Shown: piece by piece, positions 44,901 through 56,900 of the stretch | Layout of the letters: every line of letters begins with the position of its first letter | How positions within the stretch are numbered: the first letter of the stretch is position 1 | NCBI RefSeq assembly: GCF_008974265.1 | Contig: NZ_BKZW01000002.1 | Coordinates: 868,001-932,000 of the forward strand | Reading direction: 5' to 3' | Length of the DNA stretch: 64,000 nucleotides | DNA from: Dictyobacter vulcani | GTDB taxonomy: Bacteria > Chloroflexota > Ktedonobacteria > Ktedonobacterales > Ktedonobacteraceae | Notes under the pieces: model-generated | Databases searched by the model: none | What the model was told of the DNA's origin: nothing | The model's input: the letters and a program-made list of their open reading frames with translations, nothing else | Translations under genes and position numbers: made by a program

Positions 44901-47900
44901 CTGATGATCGAAGATGCGCAGATCACCATCCTGCTGACGCACTCAGCCCTGCTCGAAAAGCTACCGCCCAGTTCGGTCCAGACAATGCTGCTTGATCAAG
45001 AAACAAAAGCGTTGCACGCACAATCGAGCGAGAATCCAGAGCATACCGTCCTGGCGGATAACCTTTTATACGTGATGTATACATCGGGCTCAACCGGCAA
45101 GCCCAAAGGCGTCTGTATCACACACCAACCAGTCGTGCGGCTGGTACGCAACAGCAACTATATCCAATTTGAGCCAGAAGATCGGATTGTCCAGGCGGCC
45201 AATGTGGCCTTTGACGCCTCTACCTTTGAGCTCTGGGGTGCCTGGCTCAATGGAGCCTGCCTGGTCATGGTGATGAAGGAAGATATTCTGTCGCTGCCAC
45301 GGTTCGCGCAAGTATTGCAGGAGCAGCGCATCAACACGCTCTTCCTGACCACTGCCCTCTTTAACCAGCTGGCCCGTGAGATCCCGGATGTCTTCCGCTC
45401 ATTAAAGCACCTGCTCTTTGGTGGAGAAGCCGTCGATGTGCGCTGGGTGCATCAGGTACTGGCAAAAGGAGCCCCTGAGCGCCTGCTGCATGTCTATGGT
45501 CCAACCGAAAGTACCACTTATGCATCCTGGCACGAGATCCAGTCATTGGCAGCCGACGCCACGACCATTGCAATCGGACAGCCGTTATCCAATACCACGC
45601 TCTATGTCCTCGATGCACATATGCAGCCAGTTCCTGTAGGCGTAGCGGGTGAATTATACATTGGTGGAGATGGATTGGCACGCGGATATCTGCAGCAGCC
45701 AGAGCTTACCGCGGAACGCTTTGTGCCCCATCCATTGAGTACTCAACCCGGTGCCCGTCTCTATAAGACTGGTGACATGGTAAAGCGTGACGAGCAAGGC
45801 GAGATCATCTTTGTGGGGCGCGCAGACCAGCAGGTCAAGATTCGTGGCCATCGGATTGAACTGGGCGAAATCGAATACCAGTTAGAGCAGCATCCCCAGA
45901 TTACGGAAGCCTTGATCCTGGTACGGGAAGGAGCCCAGGGCGACAAGCGGCTGGTGGCCTATGTAGAGGCGCCAGGGGCATCCACCTTAGATGGAACCAG
46001 CTTACGTGCCTACTTGCAGGAAACCTTACCTGATTATATGCTGCCTGCGATGTTTGTCTGTCTGGATGCTTTTCCCATCACCCCGAATGGCAAGATTGAC
46101 CGCCGCGCCCTCCCGGATCCTGATGAGAGCCATGTCAGCCGTGGCAGCGATTATGTGGCTCCGCAGACCAGCGTACAGGAGACCCTGGCAGAGATCTGGT
46201 GTCAGGTATTGGGCATTGAAAGGATCGGCATCCACGACAATTTCTTTATGCTTGGTGGTGACTCGATCCTGAGTATCCAGATTGTTTCCCGTGCCAATCG
46301 CGCCGGCATACAGGTCAGTCCCAAATTATTATTCCAGTACCAGACAATTGCCGCCCTGAGCGCGGTGGTCGCTGATGCTGCGCTACAGACGGACATTGTG
46401 GCTGAGCAAGGAATCATCAGCGGTGATGTGATCTTGACCCCGATTCAGCGCTGGTTCTTTGAGCAAGCTGTGCCGCAGGCGCAGCACTACAATCAGGCGA
46501 TGCTGCTCCAGGTGCGAAGAGCACTGGATGTTGAGCTGCTGAAGCAAACATTTGATTTGATCTTGAGTCATCACGACGCTTTACGGATGCGTTATCAGCA
46601 GACGCAAGGTGAGTGGCGGCAATTCAATCTTGCTCAGGAAGACCAGGCCATCTGTCAGGTTGTGGATCTTGCGTACCTGCCAGCCGAAGAACGCAAGCAA
46701 CGCATTGAAGCGGTAGCAGAAGAAGCACAGCGCAGCCTGAAGCTGCAAGACGGTCCATTACTACGGGTCGTCTACTTCAATCCGGGGCAGGATGAGGACG
46801 CTCGGCTGCTTATAGTTGTGCATCACCTGGTGATTGATGGTATTTCCTGGCGTATCTTGCTCGAAGATATCACGACCGCATATACGCAGTTGAGCTCAGG
46901 CAGCGTCGCTCAATTACCTGCCAAGACCACATCATTCCAACATTGGGCCATGCGTCTGCATGAATATGCACAGAGTGAGAGCGCACGTAGTGATTACAAC
47001 TACTGGTTAGCCCTGCAAGACATGGAAGTCAGCGATCTCTGTGATCATCATACAGGAGAGAACACTGTTGCATCGACGCACTATGTGACGGTCTCCCTGA
47101 GTATTGAAGAGACACGAGCATTACTGCAAGACGTGCCCCAGGCCTATCGCACCCAGATCAATGACGTGTTACTGACCGCGTTTGTGCAAGCCATGGCCGA
47201 CTGGACAGGAAATTCCGCGCTGCTCATTGACATGGAGGGACATGGGCGCGAAGACATCATCGATGGGATCGACCTTTCGCGCACGATTGGCTGGTTCACC
47301 AGTATGTATCCAGTCTATCTGGAATTGCCTGCTGCAACAAATGATCCCGGTCAGGCGTTGAAAGCGATCAAAGAGCAACTGCGTCGTATTCCGCATAATG
47401 GCATTGGCTATGGCCTGATTCGCTATCTGACCACAGCGATCGAGCAGCGTCCACTGCCCGAGGCTCAGATCAGTTTCAACTACCTGGGCCAGTTTGACCA
47501 GTCATTTGCGCAGGAAGGCCTCTTCGCGGTCGCCCCAGAATTCGCGGGTACGACCGCCAGTGAGCAGGGGAAACGTCAGCATGTGCTGGATGTCAGTTGT
47601 AGTATTGGTGGTGAGCGGCTGCATTTTAACTGGGCCTATAGTGAGCATTTGCATCGTTCTGAGAGCATTGAGCGGGTCGCGCTCAGCGTCATTGCGAAAC
47701 TGCAAGCCCTCATCGCGCACTGCCAGCGTCCGGAGGCAGGTGGCTATACACCATCTGATTTCCCACTGGCGAGTCTGACGCAAGCGCAACTGGATGCTCT
47801 ATTGCCAGACAAGCGCCCGATAGAATCTATCTATCCACTCTCACCGTTGCAGCAAGGCTTACTTTTCCAGACGCTATATACGCCTGAGAGCGGCGACTAC

Positions 47901-50900
47901 GTTGTCCAATCCAGTCTGACCTTCCGTGGTAACTTTAATGTGGATGCCTTCCTGCAGGCCTGGCGGCAAGTCGTGGACCAGCATGCCATATTGCGCACCA
48001 GTTTTGTCTGGGAAGGACTCGAAGAAGCACAGCAAATTGTGCACCAGCACGTTGACCTACCCGTTGAGCAGCAAGATTGGCGTGCGCTGACGAGCGAGCA
48101 ACAACAACAAAAGCGCACTACATACTGGCAGGAAGACCGGGCACTCGGTTTTGATTTAACGCATGCCCCCTTACTACGCCTCAGCATATTGCGGCTAGAA
48201 GACGACTGTTACGAATTCTTCTGGAGCCATCACCATCTCTTATTAGATGGCTGGAGCCTCCCAATTGTCCTGAACGATGTCTTTGCCTGTTATACAGCGC
48301 TAGCGCAAGGTGAGACAGTGCAGTTGGAGCGTAGCCGCCCATATCAGGACTATATCGGCTGGCTGCAAAAGCAGAATATGGCAGAGGCAGAGACGCACTG
48401 GCGTCAGAATCTGGCAGATTTTACTACACCCACCGCACTGAACATCGTACCAGTGTGGATGCCAGAGCCAGGCTATGGAGAACATGTCTTTCATCTTTCA
48501 AGTGAGACGACGCTCGCCCTGCAAACGCTTGCACGTGAGCAGCATATGACACTCAATACCATCGTCCAGGGTGTATGGGCCCTGTTATTAAGCCAGTATA
48601 GCCGGCAGGACGATGTGATCTTTGGCACAACTGTTTCTGGTCGTCCGACTGAACTGGCTGATATTGAGCGCATGGTTGGTCTCTTCATCAATACCCTCCC
48701 GGTGCGTGTACGTCTCCAGGCGCAACAAGATGTCCTTTCCTGGTTACAGGAGCTGCATCAACAGCAGAATGATTTGCGTCACTATCAATATAGCTCATTA
48801 GCCCAGATTCAGGGTTGGAGTGAAGTACCACGAGGTGTCGCGCTCTTTGAAACCTTACTGGTCTTTGAAAACTATCCCATCAATACCAGTGAGCAAGCAA
48901 CTTCAGCCGCGATTGAGCTGATAGATGGAAAAGCGCGTGAGCAAACGAATTATCCGCTGACGATCTATGCAATTCCGGGTGAGCGTCTGACGTTCAATCT
49001 GCTCTTTGCACATGCGCGCTTTGATCGCGCCGCCATTGAACGCCTGGTCCACCATTTGCAAAACCTGTTTCAGCATATCGTTGAGCAGCCAACGCAACAG
49101 GTAGGTGCTATCTCACTGCTCTCAGCTGCCGACTATCAGCAGTTGGTAACGTCCTGGCACGATGAGTCATTTGTCTATCCCCAGGACGTGTGTATGCAGC
49201 AGCTCTTCGAGCAGCAAGCGCTAAAAACTCCAGGCGCAACTGCGCTGGTGGTCGGTGAAGAGCGCCTGACCTATGCGGAACTGGATAGACGAGCCAACCA
49301 GCTCGCCAGCTATCTGCAGCAGCAAGGCGTCGGACCTGACGTGCTGGTCGGCGTGTGTATGGAGCGCTCGGTCGAACTGATCGTAGCCCTGCTGGGTGTA
49401 CTCAAAGCCGGCGGAGCCTATGTGCCGTTGGATCCTGCCTATCCCAAAGAACGCCTGGCCTTCTCGCTGGAAGACACACAGGCACCTTTCCTGCTCACGC
49501 AAGAGCGCCTGTTAGCGAGCTTACCGGAGCAGCGTGCCCGGATCATCTGCCTGGACCGTGATTGGCAGGAGATCGCGCAAGAACGTCCAGAGCCTGTGCA
49601 GACAGAGACCACCCAGCAGGATCTGGCCTATGTGATCTACACTTCTGGCTCGACCGGCAAACCCAAAGGCGTGGCGATTGAGCACCGCAGTGTGATCGCG
49701 CTGTTAACCTGGGCCCGGAAAAGCTTTACAGCGGAAGAGCTGCAGGGTGTGTTAGCCGCTACCTCGGTCTGCTTTGACCTCTCGATCTTTGAGATCTTCG
49801 TGCCCCTGAGCTGTGGTGGCAGCGTCATCCTGGCCGAAAACGCCCTGCAATTGCCACAGTTGCCAGCCGCGCAGGAAGTGACCCTGGTCAATACCGTGCC
49901 ATCCGCGATGAACGAACTGGTACGAGCCGGCCAACTGCCCGCTAGTGTCCGTACCGTCAATCTGGCGGGAGAGCCATTGCAACGTGCGTTGATCGATCAA
50001 CTCTATCAGTTGCCGCAGATCCAGCAGGTCTACAATCTGTATGGACCGACCGAAGACACCACCTATTCGATCTGGGCGCGTATGGAAGAGCAGCAGTCCA
50101 GAGCAGTCCCGATTGGTCGTCCGCTGCCAGGAACGCAGGCCTATATATTGGACCAGCACCAGCAGCCAGTGCCGGTCGGCGTGGCCGGAGAGCTCTATCT
50201 GGGTGGAGCCGGTTTAGCGCGAGGCTACCTCAATCGAGCCGAACTCACGGCCGAGCGCTTCATCAAGGATCCTTTTAGCCAGCAGCCAGCGGCCCGACTC
50301 TACCGTACCGGCGACCTGGTACGCTCTCAACCCGACGGCAACCTCATCTATCTAAATCGGCTGGATGAGCAGGTCAAGCTGCGTGGCTTCCGCATCGAAC
50401 TGGGAGAAGTCGAAAGTGTATTGCGACGCTATCCCGGTTTACACGATGTCGTAGTGATCGTGCGTGAAGACCAGCCCGGCGTAAAACGGCTGGTCGCCTA
50501 TATGGTCATGGAAAATACAGAGGTGCTGGTACCCGATATGGTGCGCAGCTTTATGCTCGAACATGTTCCTGAGTACATGGTACCAACGGTCTTTGTGGTC
50601 TTAGAGCAACTCCCGTTAACGCCAAATGGGAAGATTGATCGTAAAGCCTTGCCTGCCCCTGAAATCCAGGGATCAGACTATGCGGCCCCGGAAGGCGCAA
50701 CGGAGCGTCTATTGGTCGAGATCTGGCAGCAAGTTCTGGGAGTGAAGCAGGTTGGTATTCATGATAACTTCTTTACCCTGGGCGGTGACTCAATTTTAAG
50801 CCTGCAGATTGTTTCGCGCTTGCATCAGGTTGGTTTACATCTGACACCTAAACAACTCTTCCAGTCACCAACCATTGCGGAACTGGCCACACTGATCGCC

Positions 50901-53900
50901 ACTACCGACCTGACCGCAAGCAGTGCTGAGCAGGGTCTCGTCACCGGTGAGACACCGCTCACCCCGATCCAACACTGGTTTTTTGCCCAGCAGCAACCAG
51001 AAGCCCATTACTGGAACCAGGCGGTCCTGGTGAGTGTTGATGAGCGATTGGATCTAGAGGCACTGACGCAAACTGTTAAGCACCTGCTGCAGCACCATGA
51101 CGCGCTGAGATTCCGCTACACGCTACACGAGGGTGAGTGGCAGCAGAGCAACGCAGCCCCAGACGACACCGTGCCGCTGGAGATTTATGAGCTTGCGCAC
51201 CAGACGGCCGAAGAGCGACACATCACAATAGAGCAGAAAGCCCTGGTCGCCCAGGCCAGTCTGGATCTGCAAAACGGCCCACTGATGCGTGTCGTCTATT
51301 TTGACGCAGGAGAAGATATCGCGGGCCGACTACTGATTATTATTCACCATTTAGCCGTCGACGGTGTGTCCTGGCGGATCTTATTAGAAGATCTGGTCAC
51401 CCTGTACATGCAACTCAGTCAGCAGCAAACGGTGCAGTTACCAGCCAAGACGACCTCATTCCAGCAATGGGCGCAACAACTGGTACAGTATGCGCAGCAG
51501 CCAGAAGTCAAAGCCCAACTGGATTATTGGTTGGCCGCGGACCTGAATACTGTCAGCGCACTGCCCGTCGACTACAGGAGAGGCGAGAACACCGTGGCAT
51601 CCACGCAAAGTGTGGTCGTCTCCTTGAGTCGTGAAGAGACCCAGATCTTGCTGCGCGAGGTCCCGCAGGCCTATCGCACCCAGATCAACGATGTATTACT
51701 GACCGCGTTAGCCCAGGGACTGGCTCAATGGACGGGACAGCGTAAGGTCTTGATTGATCTTGAAGGTCATGGCCGTGAAGATATTCTGGCGGGTATCGAT
51801 CTCTCGCGGACCGTCGGGTGGTTTACCAGCCTCTATCCATTGCTGCTTGACCGGGGAGAGCAGACGGACGACGGCCAGATGCTCAAAAGTATTAAAGAGC
51901 AATTACGTGCCGTGCCACAGAATGGGCTGAGTTACGGACTGTTACGCTACCTGCTAGAAGATAGCCAGATTCGTGAACGTCTGGCGGCTCAGCCGAAAGC
52001 CGAGATTATCTTCAATTATCTGGGTCAGTTTGACCAGGCCATGTCCCAATCGGGCTTGATTGGTCCGGCCTCCGAGTCAAGTGGATCAGCAATCAGCCTG
52101 CAGGGACAGCGACACTATCTGTTTGAGATCAACAGTAGCATTAGTAGTGGACAACTGAACCTTGCCTGGGCTTACAGCGCTAACCTGCATCAGCACGAGA
52201 CCGTTCAAGGGCTAGCCAATGCTGTGTTAGCAGCACTGCGGCGTTTGATCGAGCATTGCCAACAGCCGGAAGCAGGCGGCTATACACCATCTGATTTCCC
52301 ATTAGCCCACCTGACCCAGACGCAGATAGAGCGTGTCCTGGATCAAGACAGGTCAGTCGAAGCTGTATATCCACTATCCCCAATGCAGCAAGGCCTACTC
52401 TTCCATACGCTCTATGCGCCTGAAGCCGGTGATTACATCATTCAGTTCCGCAGTACATTTAAGGGTCACCTGGACGTTGAAGCCTTCTCACAGGCCTGGC
52501 AACATGTCGTCAGCCACCATACAATCCTGCGTACCTCCTTCCAGTGGGAGGAACTGAGTGATCCAGTGCAGATCGTCCATCAACATCTGCAGGTGCCATT
52601 TGTCTTGCTCGATTGGCAGCACTATGACGCTGAAGAGCAACAAAAGCATCTGGCCACTTACCTGAGCTCTGACCGTGAGCAAGGATTTGAGCTTTCCAGA
52701 GCGCCATTGATGCGACTCACGCTCCTGCGTCTATCCGACGACAGCTATGAATTCATCTGGAGTCACCATCATATTCTTTTGGATGGTTGGAGTTTACCAA
52801 TCGTCCTTAATGACGTCTTTATATGTTATGAGGCATTAAGGCTCGGCAAGCCACTGCAGTTAGCAGCGATTCGTCCCTATCAAGACTATATTGCCTGGTT
52901 ACAGCAACAAGACCTTGAGCAAGCCGAGCGTTTCTGGAAGCATACACTGGCAGGCTTTAGCGTGCCGACGCCATTAACCGTTGATCGTCCACTACAGAAT
53001 AGTGAGCAGGGATATGAGGAACATGTGCTGAGTATACCGGAGACCATGACACAGTCACTGCAGCAACTGGCGCGCCAGCATCAGCTCACCCTGAACACCA
53101 TAGCACAAGGGGCCTGGGCCTTTGTGTTGATCCGATATAGTGGTCAAAGTGATATCGTCTTTGGAGCAGTTGTCTCGGGTCGTCCGGCCGAAGTGAGCAG
53201 TATTGAAGCCATGGTCGGCCTGTTTATCAATACCCTGCCAGTGCGCGTCAATATCGCAGAAGACGAGAGCGTGATCGACTGGCTGCAGGAGCTACAACGC
53301 CAGCAAAGCGAAATGCGCCAGTATGAATATAGTCCACTGGTCCAGGTTCAGAACTGGAGCGAGATCCCGCGTGGTAGCGCCCTGTTTGAGAGCCTGTTTA
53401 TCTTCGAAAATTACCCTATCAGTAGTAGTGTAGAGGGAGGAGAAGAGAGCCTACAAATACTCAAAGTTGATTCCCAGGAGCAAACAAATTATCCGCTCAC
53501 CCTGGTGGTATTGCCTGGAGCCCAACTTTCCGTACGTATCCAGTATGATCGCCAGCGCTTCGATGCCAGAACTATCCAGCGTCTGGCAGGGCACATCCAG
53601 ACCGTGTTAGAAAGCTTTGTCAGACAAAGTGAGCAACAACTGGCGCACCTGTCGATGCTTACCACGGCCGAACAGCAGCATCTGACCGCTGCCTGGAACG
53701 CCATCGAAATGATCAGTGCTCCTCAGTACTGCCTCCATCAACTCTTTGAGCAACAGGTAGCGCAGCAACCGACAGCCACTGCGGTACGCTATGAAAATCA
53801 GAGCTTGACCTATGAACAACTGAATAACCGCGCCAACCAGTTAGCGCACTACCTGCGCTCCCTGGGTATAGGGCCTGATATCTTAGTGGGTCTGGCCCTT

Positions 53901-56900
53901 GAGCGTTCACTGGAGATGGTCATTGGCATTCTAGGCATCCTCAAAGCAGGTGGAGCCTACGTGCCAATTGATCCGATGTATCCAAAAGAACGCCTGGCAT
54001 TCCTGCTCGAAGATGCTAGCGTGCCGGTATTAGTGACACAGCAAAACTTACTGGAGCGCTTACCAGCATATGCCGGTCACGTGGTCTGCTTTGATACGGA
54101 TCAGCAGCTATTGGAGCAGCAGGTTCAGACTAATCCGGACTGGGAAGCCAGCCTACAGCAATTAGCCTATGTCATTTATACCTCGGGCTCGACCGGCAAA
54201 CCCAAAGGCGTGCTGGTTGAGCATAAGCATGTGGCCCGCCTGTTTTCCGCGACTCAGCCCTGGTATAACTTTGGCCCCGACGACGTCTGGACCTTATTCC
54301 ACTCCTACGCCTTCGACTTCTCCGTGTGGGAATTATGGGGCTCGCTACTGTATGGCGGCACGCTGGTTGTTGTTCCTTACTGGATGAGCCGCTCGCCACA
54401 AGATTTTTATACGCTCCTGCAAAAAGAAAAGGTGACGGTCCTGAACCAGACTCCCTCAGCCTTCCGCCAATTGCAGCAGGTGGCCCTGACCACCGCGCAC
54501 GAGCAGTCCTTAACTGAACTGCGTTACGTGATCTTTGGTGGTGAGGCCCTGGAACTGCAGAGTTTGCATCCCTGGTTTGAGCGCTTTGGGGATCAGCAGC
54601 CGCAACTGGTGAATATGTATGGTATCACCGAGACCACGGTGCATGTCACCTATCGACCAATCACGATGGTCGATGTAGAGGCTGGAACCGGCAGTGTAAT
54701 TGGGCGTGCGATCCCTGATCTGAGTGTGTATGTACTCGACCAGCGGCAGCGGCCCGTCCCGATTGGCGTGGCTGGCGAGCTCTACGTGGGAGGTGCCGGT
54801 GTTGCCCGTGGCTATCTCAACCGACCAGCCCTGACCGACGAGCGTTTCATCCGCGACCCCTTCAGTCAGCAGCCAGCAGCCCGGCTCTATCGCACCGGTG
54901 ACCTGGCCCGCTACCACGAGAATGGGGACCTGGAATATATGGGGCGCATCGACGAACAGGTCAAGATCCGTGGGTTCCGTATCGAGTTAGGAGAGATAGA
55001 AGGGCAGATTACGCAACATCCCGACATCCAGGAATGTATTGTTATCGCCCGTGAAGACACTCCGGGCAACAAGCGCCTGGTGGCCTATGTCGTACTCCAG
55101 CCGGAGGTTTCCACCACCGGTAGCGATATTCGTGCCTATTTGCAAGAGCGCTTGCCCGAATATATGGTCCCGGTCGCTTTCATCCTGCTTGAGAAGTTGC
55201 CATTGAACGCCAACGGTAAAATTGACCGCCGCGCCCTCCCGGCACCCGATCAATCCCACCTGGCCCTGGATCGAGCAGAGAGGATCAGCCCTCAGAACGA
55301 AAAAGAGCGCGTCCTGGCCCAAATCTGGCAGCACGTATTGGGTGTTGAGCAGATCGGTATCCATGATGACTTCTTCGCATTGGGAGGTGACTCCATTTTG
55401 AGTATCCAGATTGTGGCCCGTTCCCAGCAAGCAGGTCTAAAATTAACACCGAAACTCTTATTCCAGCATCCAACGCTGGCAGACCTTGCCGCCCATGTAG
55501 AAACGGCGCCGCAGATAGAGCGCGAGCAAGGCATCGTCAGTGGGGATGTGCAGATTACGCCGATCCAACGCTGGTTCTTCGAGCAGCAGCAGCCCGATCC
55601 CCATTATTGGAATCAGGCAGTGCTCCTGAGCGTGCGTACAGCTTTGCAGGTAGAGTTGCTAGAGCACGTTGCCCGGGCAGTACTTCAACAACATGATGCC
55701 TTACGCCTGCGCTATACCCGGCAGCCAGATGGTAGCTGGCAAGCATTTAATCAGGTTGACGAGCCTGCGCAGGTGTTTGCCTATCATGATCTTTCAGCGC
55801 TTGCGCCAGCTGACCAGCCACTAGCCGTTGAAGCCAGCGCCTTAGCGGTCCAGGCCAGTCTGAACATCGAGACCGGACCGATCATACGCATGGTGTACTT
55901 TAAACTGGGCGAAGACGTACCAGGCAGACTGCTCGTGGTCATTCACCATCTCGCGGTCGATGGCGTCTCCTGGCGTATTCTCTTAGAAGATGTGCAGACC
56001 GCCTATGAGCACCTGAGTCAGAACAAAGAAATCGTGTTTCCGGCCAAGACGACCTCATTCCGTCAATGGTCACAACAACTGTATGACCACGCACAAAGTA
56101 CAGCTATGCGCCACGAATTACAGTACTGGCTGGCACAGGGGCGTCAACAGCTCGCCGCGCTACCAGTTGATCAGCGCACAGGATCTAATAGCATACGTTC
56201 CTCACGCACCTATGCGATCTCATTGACCCATGAAGAGACCCATCAGCTCCTGCATGAAGTGCCGCAGCGCTACCATACCCAGATCAATGACGTACTCCTG
56301 ACCGCACTGGCCCATGCCCTGACAAAGTGGACAGGGCAGTCTGCGGTACGCGTACATCTAGAAGGACACGGAAGAGAAGAAATTATCGAAGGATTGGATC
56401 TATCACGAACCGTCGGCTGGTTTACCAGCCTGTATCCAGTTATTTTAGCGGTCGCTGATGCTCAGCAACCAGTAGAAACGCTAAAAAGTATGAAGGAATA
56501 TCTGCGTGGTATCCCACAACGAGGTATTGGTTATGGTTTATTACGCTACCTTTGTACTGACAGCACAACTATTGAGCAACTGAAAAGCTTACCGGAGGCT
56601 GAAGTGAGCTTTAACTATCTGGGCCAGTTTGACCAGACAGTCTCCCAGGAAACACTTTTCGGACCCGCTCATGAGTCAAGTGGCTTACCAGTGAGTATAG
56701 ATAATCAGCGCCAGCACCTCCTCGATATCAACGGCAGTATCGTTGGTGGCCAACTGCAATTAGCCTGGAGCTATAGCAGTAATTTCCATCTTGATGGGAC
56801 CATTGCCACTGTCGCGCAAGATTATCTGCACACATTGCGCCAGATAATCGCACAAATTCACAACAAAGAAACCATTGAATTTACCCCTTCTGATTTCCCT